DNA from: Mucilaginibacter flavidus
Lineage (GTDB): Bacteria > Bacteroidota > Bacteroidia > Sphingobacteriales > Sphingobacteriaceae
Length of the DNA: 64,000 nt
Reading direction: 5' to 3'
Assembly: GCF_024055575.1 (NCBI RefSeq)
Contig: NZ_JAMXOE010000001.1
Coordinates: forward strand, 310,001 to 374,000
Shown: positions 1 through 7,387 of the stretch, piece by piece
Layout of the letters: every line of letters starts with the position of its first letter
How positions within the stretch are numbered: the first letter of the stretch is position 1
Position numbers and translations under genes: made by a program
Notes under the pieces: generated by a model
The model's database searches: none
What the model saw: only the letters and a program-made list of their open reading frames with translations
What the model was told of the DNA's origin: nothing

Positions 1-513
1 CAGGTAGTCTTGAGGTGTATCATTAAATTCAAACTGTGCGATATTTAACCCGTTATAAACGGTGCCGATGTAGTCCAACTCCGGGCTACGGTCCGAATTA
101 CTGATAGAAACATAGTGCCCGCGTTTATTGTATTTTTTATAAACCGGGACTATTTTAGGTGATGAAAAACCATGAATGGTAGTGATCACAGGCGTGTTTA
201 TTAACCCGGAATAAGTTAGCGGCAAAAAATCGAAGTTATTGTGGATGATGTCAAATTCGCCGGCACGTTCCATCAAATTGCTTATATGCAGGCATTCCAG
301 CACCTTTGCGTCCTGGGTACGGTCTTCTTCGTACCCTTTTACACAAACCGAATATAACTCGCCCCCGGTAATTGAGTCGCCAGTTGCAAACAGAGAAACA
401 TCCACGCCAAGTTTAACTAAACCCTCGGTAATGTTCGATGCCACTTGTTCCCAGGGGCCGTAGTGTCTTGGTGGTGTGCGCCAGGCAACCGGCGATAAAA
501 CAGCTACTTTCAT
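1..513 (-). CDS. Glycosyltransferase family 4, N-terminal part (runs off the window)
   Basis: The first 171 codons of a minus-strand gene whose 3' end lies outside the window. The start (MKVAVLSPVAWRTPPRHYGP) is typical of the GT-B N-terminal half, where a strand precedes a glycine/proline loop that binds the acceptor. Further on it has NITEGLVKLGVDVSLFATGD and the HNNFDFLPL and TTIHGFSSP segments usual in GT4 enzymes. The donor-binding C-terminal half is not visible, so neither sugar nor acceptor can be named. Its ATG (511-513) directly abuts the stop codon of the upstream 759-residue glycosyltransferase, giving TAAATG, so the two are surely co-transcribed and probably translationally coupled. 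A role in making a cell-surface or storage glycan is inferred from this pairing. Confidence 0.85.
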   Translation of the reverse strand, partial: MKVAVLSPVAWRTPPRHYGPWEQVASNITEGLVKLGVDVSLFATGDSITGGELYSVCVKGYEEDRTQDAKVLECLHISNLMERAGEFDIIHNNFDFLPLTYSGLINTPVITTIHGFSSPKIVPVYKKYNKRGHYVSISNSDRSPELDYIGTVYNGLNIAQFEFNDTPQDYL

Positions 514-2793
514 TTAAAGCGATAGGGTTGCATGCTGTCCAACCCGGTTGTATTCATATTCAAGTTCAAATGCCTCTAACACGGTAAGGTGCGAAATCAA
601 ATATGCTAGCGTACTTTCGGCGCCCTGGTTACGGTTGATGCCCGTTGGCAGCAAGCCATCGCAGCAGCCCTTTGTTTCGTGGTCATAAAGTGGTGCCCGC
701 AGCGTATTTTCGCCCAGGAACCATTTGTAGCATAAAAACATTTTTTCGATATACTGCGGCTTGCGGAAATTAGTATAAGCCTGGAAATGCATCAGCACCA
801 TAGCCATAGTCTCAATGGCCTGCTGGTCGAACGTAGGGAATTTGCCGCCTTTATAATACCAGCCGTCGTTACCAACCGGGCTTAAATAACCTTTTGATAG
901 TGTAAGTTTATCCAAAAACGCCATGGTTTTCAAAGCAACCTCTTTCACCTTTTCGTTGCCCGTTATTTCGCACGAGTGCAGCAAAGCCAATGGTAAAATG
1001 GCATTATCATAAGTCATTTTCTCCTCAAACCATTGCCAGTCTTCAGCCTGGTGTTTTTCAAACGCGTCCATTAGCGGCGTTGTCAGGTTAACCATCTCGT
1101 CAACCATACCCTCGTCGCCCGGGAAGACCTTAAGGTAAAGACTAATGCCTATGATGGTATTAGCCATCCCCCTCAAATGTTTTAATGCTTTAAAGTGTGG
1201 AAACGATTTATGAAATATTTCGGTGGCAAACTCGCGGTACGAATTACTTCCGGAGCATCCAATTAAATAGCCTAACGACCAAATGGTGCGGCCAAACGAA
1301 TCCTCCGAGCCCACTTCATCCAGGTATCGCCGATCGAAACTCAGAAAATTGCGGAAGTTGCCATCCTCCGTTTGCATGTAGTGGATATAGCTTAAGTAAA
1401 TGGGCAACAACTCAAACGCTTCTTTACTTTTACTGCGCTGGTAAGCCATTAAGGCCATTATCAAAGCGCGCGCATTATCATCAAGGCAATAGCCCTCTTT
1501 TAAATTGGGGATACCATACTTGGCGTGCTGCACAATCCCGGTGTCATCTGTGAGCCTCAACACGTGCGTCAGGCTGAATTTGGGCATTATCTCGGGGTCA
1601 ACAATACTATTCTTTAATATTTTGTCGCTAAAATCATGTGACGCGCACGATTCCTGCGCTACCCTGATATATTCGGCCCCGATTACCGGCCAGCGTAAAT
1701 GCAGGCCGTATTCGTAGGCATTTTCCTTTAATTCACTAAGCACCCTTTCCTGGTCGAGCAACTCAACTACAATATCCGCAAGTTCATCGGCATTTTTAAA
1801 ATCAAACAACCTGCCACGGCCATTTGCGAGCAGCTCTGTGGCATGCCAGTATGGTGTTGACACAACAGCTGCACCAGCCCCTACAGCGTAGGAAAGCGTA
1901 CCGCTGGTTATTTGCGCCTCGTTTAAATATGGAGTAACGTAAACATCGGCCGCCGCCAGGTAATCAACAAGTTCTTCTTCAGATACAAACTTATTAATGA
2001 AACTCAAATGCTTCGATACATTTAGCTGTGCAGCCAACGTTTTTAAGTGGTCCCGATATTCCTCGCCCGAATTTTTTATAACGCCAGGGTGGGTGTTTCC
2101 AAGCACAACGTACATCACCTCGGGGTGGGTTTCTACAATTTTTGGCAGCGCCCTTACAACAGATTCAAGGCCTTTGTTGCGGCTTATCAACCCGAAAGTT
2201 AACAGTACTTTATGATTTTTAAACTGGCTTAAACTTTTAACAGGATTGGGGTTTGACGCTTCAACATCAGGCACGCCATGCTCTATTATTTGAATTTTAT
2301 CGGCAGGTACATCATAAATGGTGGTTAAAAATTCAACCGCCCTTTTGCTCATCACAATTATTTTTGATGATTGTTCGGCTATTTCGCGAATAATAATGCG
2401 CTGCACATAGCTGGGATCCTTTAAAATGGTATGCAATATTGATATCAAAGGCTTTTCGAGCCTGTTTAACAGCGGCAAGATATAAATCCCGCTTTCGCCG
2501 CCATAAATACCGAACTCGTGCTCCATAATACATACATCAGCATTACTGGTGTTTATATAGTTTGCTGCGCGGATATAGTCCTTCTGATGATTTTGACGGA
2601 TAACATATTTAACCTCGTCCGGGTATTCGTATTCCTGCATACTTTCCGAATCGTTCAGGGCAACAACAAAGCCACCGTTAAGCGGAGATTTCCGCTCGGG
2701 GAAATTGGCGTTTATTGCGCGCATCAAATTTTGGTTGAATGTTGCTATGCCGCATTCGCGTGGAGGATAGGTTGATATATATGCTATTTTCAT
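514..2793 (-). CDS. Two-domain protein: GT4 glycosyltransferase fused to an alpha-helical toroid-like domain
   Basis: 759 residues. Residues 1 to about 385 are a GT-B fold enzyme: the N-terminal loop MKIAYISTYPPRECGIATF, EHEFGIYGGESG near residue 90, then the C-terminal half with LLTFGLISRNKGLE, VYVTPYLNEAQITSGTLSYA and the usual helix before the linker. Residues about 395-750 are Trp/Tyr/His-rich helical repeats (KEGYCLDDNARALIMAL, FGRTIWSLGYLIG, DWQWFEEKMTYDNAILPLAL, DGWYYKGG), resembling an (alpha/alpha)6 glycosidase-like toroid. This fusion is found in Bacteroidetes glycan clusters. Its stop abuts the start of the next glycosyltransferase (TAAATG). The 286 bp upstream carry no gene. Whether the toroid domain is catalytic cannot be told from the sequence. 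Confidence 0.85.
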   Translation of the reverse strand: MKIAYISTYPPRECGIATFNQNLMRAINANFPERKSPLNGGFVVALNDSESMQEYEYPDEVKYVIRQNHQKDYIRAANYINTSNADVCIMEHEFGIYGGESGIYILPLLNRLEKPLISILHTILKDPSYVQRIIIREIAEQSSKIIVMSKRAVEFLTTIYDVPADKIQIIEHGVPDVEASNPNPVKSLSQFKNHKVLLTFGLISRNKGLESVVRALPKIVETHPEVMYVVLGNTHPGVIKNSGEEYRDHLKTLAAQLNVSKHLSFINKFVSEEELVDYLAAADVYVTPYLNEAQITSGTLSYAVGAGAAVVSTPYWHATELLANGRGRLFDFKNADELADIVVELLDQERVLSELKENAYEYGLHLRWPVIGAEYIRVAQESCASHDFSDKILKNSIVDPEIMPKFSLTHVLRLTDDTGIVQHAKYGIPNLKEGYCLDDNARALIMALMAYQRSKSKEAFELLPIYLSYIHYMQTEDGNFRNFLSFDRRYLDEVGSEDSFGRTIWSLGYLIGCSGSNSYREFATEIFHKSFPHFKALKHLRGMANTIIGISLYLKVFPGDEGMVDEMVNLTTPLMDAFEKHQAEDWQWFEEKMTYDNAILPLALLHSCEITGNEKVKEVALKTMAFLDKLTLSKGYLSPVGNDGWYYKGGKFPTFDQQAIETMAMVLMHFQAYTNFRKPQYIEKMFLCYKWFLGENTLRAPLYDHETKGCCDGLLPTGINRNQGAESTLAYLISHLTVLEAFELEYEYNRVGQHATLSL

Positions 2794-3047
2794 TTATAGT
2801 GTGAGATGTATTAAAGAATAACCCTGACTTTAATTAATTGTTCAGGGCAGTGACCCAAAAAATATGCGCTTTTTCTAAATAATCCGGCTTTTTGACCAGA
2901 AAATGGCAATCAGGCACGTATTTTATATAGTAGGCACAAACTATACCAGTTTAACCCAAACTATAATTTTATGATTGTAACATTGCCGTGGCGATATGAA
3001 TTGTTGCTATACCGAATGTAAACGGGTGATTGTTTTGGGTTTTATAG

Positions 3048-3055
3048 TATATTTG
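3048..3055 (+). promoter_or_regulatory. Putative -7 box for the toxin-antitoxin pair
   Basis: TATATTTG matches the Bacteroidetes primary-sigma -7 consensus TAnnTTTG. A TTG at 3030-3032 could be the -33 element, but the 15-nt gap is shorter than usual. It lies 24 nt before the antitoxin ATG, at the end of a 286-bp interval (2794-3079) in which I see no other feature. Confidence 0.4.
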
Positions 3056-3079
3056 TATTGACATCAATTCGTAGAAATT

Positions 3080-3295
3080 ATGACCACGTTAACTATTCAA
3101 ATACCGGATAGCCAAATCGATGTAATAAACACCATCTCCAATCTTATTAAAGACATTGGCGGGCATATAGATATTGAGAACGACGATTTATCACAAAAAG
3201 AATTTGAGCTATTACAGGAGTCATATAAAGAAGCCCTAATGGTAAAAGACGGTCTCAAAAAAGCAACCCCTGCCTCTGAGCTTTGGAATGATTAA
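3080..3295 (+). CDS. Antitoxin-like small protein of a type II toxin-antitoxin pair
   Basis: 71 residues, acidic and mostly helical after a short beta-like start (MTTLTIQIPDSQIDVINTI). The pattern MTTLTIQIP, helix, an acidic stretch (IDIENDD) and a final amphipathic helix (ELLQESYKEALMVKDGLKKA) is what is seen in small Bacteroidetes antitoxins encoded ahead of RelE/ParE toxins. No DNA-binding fold can be assigned with confidence. The stop overlaps the start of the next gene by 8 nt, indicating translational coupling. A second pair at 48171-48710 has an N-terminus of the same style (MTTITVEID), so the two antitoxins may share ancestry even though their toxins differ. Confidence 0.7.
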   Translation: MTTLTIQIPDSQIDVINTISNLIKDIGGHIDIENDDLSQKEFELLQESYKEALMVKDGLKKATPASELWND

Positions 3296-3647
3296 CAATG
3301 TTTTCGTCTCTGATGCCTTCAAAAGGGAGGCTAAAAGATTGGTGAAAAAATACGCCACACTTCAAGCATTTATTGATACGCTAATAGAAGACTTATCCGG
3401 AAATCCACTTTTAGGAAATGCATATGGAGAGGGGATATACAAAGTCAGGATTGCAGATAAAAGTAAGGGTAAAGGGAAAAGAGGTGGGTTTAGGGTGATG
3501 TATTACCATGTAACCAAAACCAAAAATGGCATTGATGTTTTTATGCTGTCTATCTACTATAAATCTGAAAAATCAACGATAAAGAAATCGGAAGCAATAA
3601 AGAAGCTTAAAGAAATGCTAAATGAACATCTAAATCGGTTAAGCTAA
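3288..3647 (+). CDS. RelE/HigB-type toxin
   Basis: 119 residues, Lys/Arg-rich. It shows the compact ParE/RelE-like arrangement: two N-terminal helices (DAFKREAKRLVKKYATLQAF), then strands with GIYKVRIADKSKGKGKRGGF, RVMYYHV and IDVFMLSIYYKSEKSTI. The block KVRIADK...GKRGGFRVMYY is typical of the RelE/HigB group that cleaves mRNA on the ribosome. That activity is family knowledge and cannot be shown here. The ATG lies inside the last codons of the antitoxin gene. The gene converges on the aminotransferase at 3653, with only 5 nt between the two stops and no visible terminator. Confidence 0.75.
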   Translation: MINNVFVSDAFKREAKRLVKKYATLQAFIDTLIEDLSGNPLLGNAYGEGIYKVRIADKSKGKGKRGGFRVMYYHVTKTKNGIDVFMLSIYYKSEKSTIKKSEAIKKLKEMLNEHLNRLS

Positions 3648-3652
3648 AAATT

Positions 3653-4840
3653 TCAACTGCAATACCTGACAGCATCCAAAATAACCCCACAAGCTTTTTC
3701 AATCTCATCCTCCGTAATTATTAACGGCGGTGCTATGCGCATGGAGTTGCTGCAATGTAAAAACCAGTCGGCTATTACTCCGTTTTCAATACAGCGATCA
3801 ATTATTCTTTTATTGAGTTCGAAGCTTTCAAATTCGGCAGCCAGCATCAGCCCTTTGCCACGTACTTGTTTGATGGCCGGGTGTACCAGCAACTTTTTAA
3901 ATAAGGCCTCTTTTTCGGCAATGCCATCAACCAAATTTTCATCAAGCAACACCTCAAGCGCTGCAAGCCCCGCAGCGCAACATACCGGGTGACCGCCAAA
4001 GGTTGTTATGTGCCCAAGAATAGGATTTTCTTTCAGCGCACCCATTATTTCATTCGATGAAATGAACGCGCCAACCGGCATCCCCCCTCCCAGCGCCTTG
4101 GCCAGTAATAAAATATCAGGCTCAATGTCGAAGTGCTGAAAAGCAAATCGTTTACCCGTGCGACCAAAAGCGGCCTGTATTTCATCCAAAATTAACAACG
4201 CGCCCGTTTCGTTGCAACGGTTGCGCAAGGCCTGCATATAAGCTGCGTCCGGCACGCGGATGCCTGCCTCGCCCTGTAGGGTTTCAATAATTACGCAGGC
4301 CGTTTTATTAGTGATAGCATCGAGGTTGGCAATGCTGTTAAACTGTATAAAACTTACACCGGGCAGCAGCGGGCGGTAAGCCTGCTTAAATTCCTCGTTC
4401 CCCATCACACTTAATGCTCCGTGTGTGCTGCCGTGATATGAGTTTTTACAGGCAATAATTTGATGCCTGCCCGTGTACCGCTTAGCAAGCTTCAACGCAC
4501 CCTCAACTGCCTCACTGCCTGAGTTTGTAAAATAAACCGACTGCAAGTGCGCCGGCAACAGCGATACCAGTTTTTCGGCAAACTTAACCTGCGGTGTTTG
4601 CACGTATTCGCCATAAACCATCAGGTGCATGTATTTATCCAGTTGGTTTTTTATGGCGTTAATAACGTAAGGATTACTGTGACCCAGATTGCTTACCCCA
4701 ATGCCCGATATCAGGTCGATAAAGGCTTTTCCCGCATTGTCGTACATATAAATACCTTCGGCACGCTCAAATTCCAGCAGCAGCGGAAAATCAGTAGTCT
4801 GGGCATTATTGGCAAGAAAGAGTTGGCGAAGGGTGGGCAT
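3653..4840 (-). CDS. Class III PLP-dependent aminotransferase (acetylornithine/ornithine type)
   Basis: 395 residues, the full length for class III omega-aminotransferases. Visible landmarks: FTNSGSEAVEGALKLAKRYTGR (phosphate-binding SGSEA), SYHGSTHGALS, VIIETLQGEAGI, LLILDEIQAAFGRTGK (the Asp that holds the PLP ring nitrogen), LLLAKALGGGMPVGAF (the Lys that forms the Schiff base) and HITTFGGHPVCCAAG. The enzyme moves an amino group between an omega-amine and a 2-oxo acid. Whether the substrate is acetylornithine, ornithine or another amine is not decided by these motifs, and no arginine-pathway gene is adjacent. The upstream interval is filled by a 7-bp-period repeat. Confidence 0.85.
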   Translation of the reverse strand: MPTLRQLFLANNAQTTDFPLLLEFERAEGIYMYDNAGKAFIDLISGIGVSNLGHSNPYVINAIKNQLDKYMHLMVYGEYVQTPQVKFAEKLVSLLPAHLQSVYFTNSGSEAVEGALKLAKRYTGRHQIIACKNSYHGSTHGALSVMGNEEFKQAYRPLLPGVSFIQFNSIANLDAITNKTACVIIETLQGEAGIRVPDAAYMQALRNRCNETGALLILDEIQAAFGRTGKRFAFQHFDIEPDILLLAKALGGGMPVGAFISSNEIMGALKENPILGHITTFGGHPVCCAAGLAALEVLLDENLVDGIAEKEALFKKLLVHPAIKQVRGKGLMLAAEFESFELNKRIIDRCIENGVIADWFLHCSNSMRIAPPLIITEDEIEKACGVILDAVRYCS

Positions 4841-4851
4841 GGCGCAAAAAT

Positions 4852-4966
4852 AAGTCTTTAGTCTTAAGTTCTAAGTCAAAAGCCTTATAATTTTCAGTTC
4901 CGATATAAGGCTTATGACTCAGGACTATAGACTTAGTACTATATACTTAGGACTATGGACTTCCGA
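4852..4966. repeat. Inverted repeat with arms made of 7-bp degenerate words
   Basis: The whole gap between the aminotransferase start and the next stop is repeat. The left arm (4852-4889) reads as 7-nt units AGTCTTT AGTCTTA. The right arm (from 4904) pairs with it almost perfectly, apart from one extra 7-nt unit in the left arm, and then continues as units ending in GACT or TACT up to the neighbouring stop codon at 4967. Confidence 0.8.
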
Positions 4967-5488
4967 CTAATCCCCTGCCCTAACACTGCGCTCAGTGAGA
5001 ATCCTCAGTGCTTCGTCGTTAAATTCCTTTTCACTTTTGTAGAGCACGCTTACTTTTTCGGGGGGCAGTATTTTATAGAACTGGTCGCGGTAGCGTTTTT
5101 TAATATCCACCAGCTTGGTTTCATATTCAAGGTCAAGGTCAACCTGCTTTGCGCCATCGGTTGATGCGCTCGAATTATTTATTCTTTTAAGGATTTTTAC
5201 CGCAGTAAGTTCCTGGCTATATTGACGGTATAATGGCCAAAAGGCTTTAGCTTCGGGCTGGGTTAAATCAAGGCGCTGGGCTAAAAAATTCTCTTTAACC
5301 ACCTGTATCCTTTTCCCGCCGACTGCCGGTTTCACCTGCGTGCGTGCAGATCGCTGGTTAAACCGCTGAACCGGACTTTGCACCTGGTTATATGGCTGCA
5401 CAGGCAAAAGTACACGGCGTTGCCCAAAGCCTTCGCGGCTAAGCAACATAACAACCAATACTAAAATCCACCTTAACAGCTTACTCAT
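4967..5488 (-). CDS. Small exported protein, third gene of an ECF sigma unit
   Basis: 173 residues with a signal peptide (MSKLLRWILVLVVMLLSREGFGQ), so probably periplasmic. The mature part is basic and helical: VKENFLAQRLDLTQPEAKAFWPLYRQ, then a charged helix (DLDLEYETKLVDIKKRYRDQ) and YKILPPEKVSVLYKSEKEFN. This spacing (helix, L-T-P/LPPEK turn, helix) resembles Spy/CpxP-like periplasmic proteins of Bacteroidetes, where the turn before the second helix is often written LTPEQ or LPPEK. It is the last gene of the unit that starts with the sigma factor at 6841, 9 nt after the membrane protein. A role in sensing or buffering envelope stress is inference from that position. Confidence 0.65.
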   Translation of the reverse strand: MSKLLRWILVLVVMLLSREGFGQRRVLLPVQPYNQVQSPVQRFNQRSARTQVKPAVGGKRIQVVKENFLAQRLDLTQPEAKAFWPLYRQYSQELTAVKILKRINNSSASTDGAKQVDLDLEYETKLVDIKKRYRDQFYKILPPEKVSVLYKSEKEFNDEALRILTERSVRAGD

Positions 5489-5497
5489 CCTTAAATA

Positions 5498-6235
5498 TTA
5501 CTTTATTTTATGTACGTCCTGTTGCAGAGCATCTTCCAGGCTTTGGTCATCTGCCGCAGCATCTGTCACAACTGCTTGTTGTGTGTCTGACGGATCACTG
5601 TTTAACTCCAAATAACTTTTTAAATCATCAACAGACACGCCTGAAAGCTGTTTGTGCAAAAAAGTACCGTTATGCTCAACAACCGAACCGGTAAGCTCGC
5701 TTAATAATATACCGCCGCCAAGGGCAAGGGTAACACAAGCTGCTGTTGCATATTTAAAGAAGTTCGATGCATATAACCTTCTAACAATTCCGCCACTGGG
5801 TTTAGCAGTACCCTCGTTGACAGTTTTATTTAAAATGCTTTCGGTAAGCTTATCAAAATAGCCCTCGGGCACGGCAAAATGTTCTGCTGGTTCACCCAAA
5901 GCTTCCTCAACAAAAATGCGGCTTTGTATCTGCTGCTGGAGGTTATCAAAATAACCTTCAGGCACGGCAAAACCTTCCCCATCGCTGTTCAGCGCACTTT
6001 CTATTGCTATCCTGCTTTGTATATTGCCGGTAAGTTCCTCAAAATATTTGTCGGGAACCGTAAAACCGTCTGAAAATCCCTTGCTTTTTAATTCATCTAA
6101 ATTCCTGAATGCTACAATTCGATCTCCGAGGTCGTCAAAATAACCGGCCGGCACTGTAAACGGATTAGCAGGATTAATCTGTTTAAGTGACACGTATTCG
6201 TTTAGCCAATCTTTATTTTCCATTTCACTCTTCAT
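5498..6235 (-). CDS. Membrane protein with four VPxGYFD repeats, putative anti-sigma partner
   Basis: 245 residues. The N-terminal half holds four copies of a short motif: NPFTVPAGYFDDLGDRI, DGFTVPDKYFEELTGNI, EGFAVPEGYFDNLQQQI and EHFAVPEGYFDKLTESI, about 30 residues apart. One membrane segment follows (FFKYATAACVTLALGGGILL, about residues 160-180), and then an acidic tail with a run of Asp (SVDDLKSYLELNSDPSD). No known catalytic motif is present. It lies 51 nt downstream of the ECF sigma gene, which is where an anti-sigma factor would be, and the topology (cytosolic N-terminus, one membrane span, periplasmic tail) fits that role. The assignment is inference, because no classical anti-sigma zinc motif is seen. 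Confidence 0.65.
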   Translation of the reverse strand: MKSEMENKDWLNEYVSLKQINPANPFTVPAGYFDDLGDRIVAFRNLDELKSKGFSDGFTVPDKYFEELTGNIQSRIAIESALNSDGEGFAVPEGYFDNLQQQIQSRIFVEEALGEPAEHFAVPEGYFDKLTESILNKTVNEGTAKPSGGIVRRLYASNFFKYATAACVTLALGGGILLSELTGSVVEHNGTFLHKQLSGVSVDDLKSYLELNSDPSDTQQAVVTDAAADDQSLEDALQQDVHKIK

Positions 6236-6286
6236 ATCTTACCTATAGATGGAACAAATTTCAAAAGGTTTAAAATTTATTTAAAT

Positions 6287-6841
6287 TTAATCTCTACCCA
6301 GTAAATGTGCCTCAATTTTTTTTACCGCAAGGTGAAACGATGCCTTCAACGCCCCCACACTCGTGCCTAGCACCTGCGATATTTCCTCGTATTTCATGTC
6401 CTCATAATACTTCATGTTAAATACCAGCTTCTGCTTTTCGGGCAGGGTTAACAAAGCCTCCTGCAGCTTACGTTGTGCCGCATCGCCATTAAAGTAGGTC
6501 GAGTCGGCAAGTGTGTCTGCCAGGTCATAAGGCATATCATCAAGCGATATGTTATTTTTTTGCTTCTTCTTGTTCAGGAAGGTAATGCATTCGTTGGTTG
6601 CAATTCGATACATCCAGGTGTACAACTGCGCATCGCTGCGAAAGCCCGCCAGGTTTTTCCAAACTTTTATAAATATGTCCTGCACAAGGTCGTCGGCATC
6701 ATCATGGTCAATTACCATGCGCCGTACGTGCCAGTATATTTTTTGCTGATATTTTTTTAGCAGCATGTTAAATGCCTCGTTCCGGGTTTTCTCGTCCTGG
6801 AACTTGCTTAAAATCTCTGCGTCGTCAACCTCTATTGGCAT
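6287..6841 (-). CDS. ECF-family RNA polymerase sigma factor
   Basis: 184 residues, the usual ECF size. Region 2 is visible in DADDLVQDIFIKVWKNLAGF followed by LYTWMYRIATNECITFLNKK, which contact core polymerase and melt the -10 region. Region 4 is visible in LTLPEKQKLVFNMKYYEDMKYEEIS and GTSVGALKASFHLAVKKI, the -35 helix-turn-helix. Both regions are intact. It is the first of three minus-strand genes (this, the VPxGYFD protein, the small exported protein) with short gaps, so the unit probably responds to an envelope signal. The ATG at 6839-6841 is the only good start. The upstream gap to bcp is 82 nt. Confidence 0.9.
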   Translation of the reverse strand: MPIEVDDAEILSKFQDEKTRNEAFNMLLKKYQQKIYWHVRRMVIDHDDADDLVQDIFIKVWKNLAGFRSDAQLYTWMYRIATNECITFLNKKKQKNNISLDDMPYDLADTLADSTYFNGDAAQRKLQEALLTLPEKQKLVFNMKYYEDMKYEEISQVLGTSVGALKASFHLAVKKIEAHLLGRD

Positions 6842-6923
6842 GTAACAATAATTAATCGTTAATTTTTATTAGCTGCTTATTATTTATCAAAACAATAATA
6901 ATACTTTTCTTAAATAATTCGTG

Positions 6924-7385
6924 CTATTGCAGTAAATCAAGTACCTGCTGTGATGAGTTTTTAGTATCAACCTTTTCAATTATTTTGCTGATGTTGCCAT
7001 CGGCACCAATAATAAAAGTTTTACGTGCAGTACCCATATACTTTTTTCCGTACATATTTTTCTCAACCCAAACACCGTAAGCCTCATTAATGTTTTTATC
7101 TACATCGGCAATCAGCGGGAAAGGCAGGCTATACTTGGTTTCAAATTTTTTATGCGATTTTTCGGTATCGGTACTAACGCCTATCACCTGGAACCCTTTC
7201 CCCAGCATTGACTGGTAATTGTCCCTGAAACTGCAGGCCTCGGCAGTGCAGCCCGGGGTATCGTCTTTAGGATAAAAATAAAGGATTACATTTTTGCCTT
7301 TAAAATCCGACAGTGACACGGTTTTGCCGTTTTGGTCGTTCGCGGTAAAGTCCGGTGCCTTATCGCCTTCTTGAAGTGTTGCCAT
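6924..7385 (-). CDS. bcp: Thioredoxin-dependent thiol peroxidase
   Basis: 153 residues, full length for the Bcp/PrxQ group of peroxiredoxins. KAPDFTANDQNGKTVSLSDF starts the thioredoxin fold. The active-site loop YPKDDTPGCTAEACSFRD has the peroxidatic Cys and a second Cys five residues later, which is the usual resolving position. It reduces hydroperoxides in the cytosol, with electrons from thioredoxin. The start codon is 2 nt after the stop of the M23 peptidase gene, so the two are probably one transcript. No oxidative-stress operator is evident between them. Confidence 0.93.
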   Translation of the reverse strand: MATLQEGDKAPDFTANDQNGKTVSLSDFKGKNVILYFYPKDDTPGCTAEACSFRDNYQSMLGKGFQVIGVSTDTEKSHKKFETKYSLPFPLIADVDKNINEAYGVWVEKNMYGKKYMGTARKTFIIGADGNISKIIEKVDTKNSSQQVLDLLQ

Positions 7386-7387
7386 AT

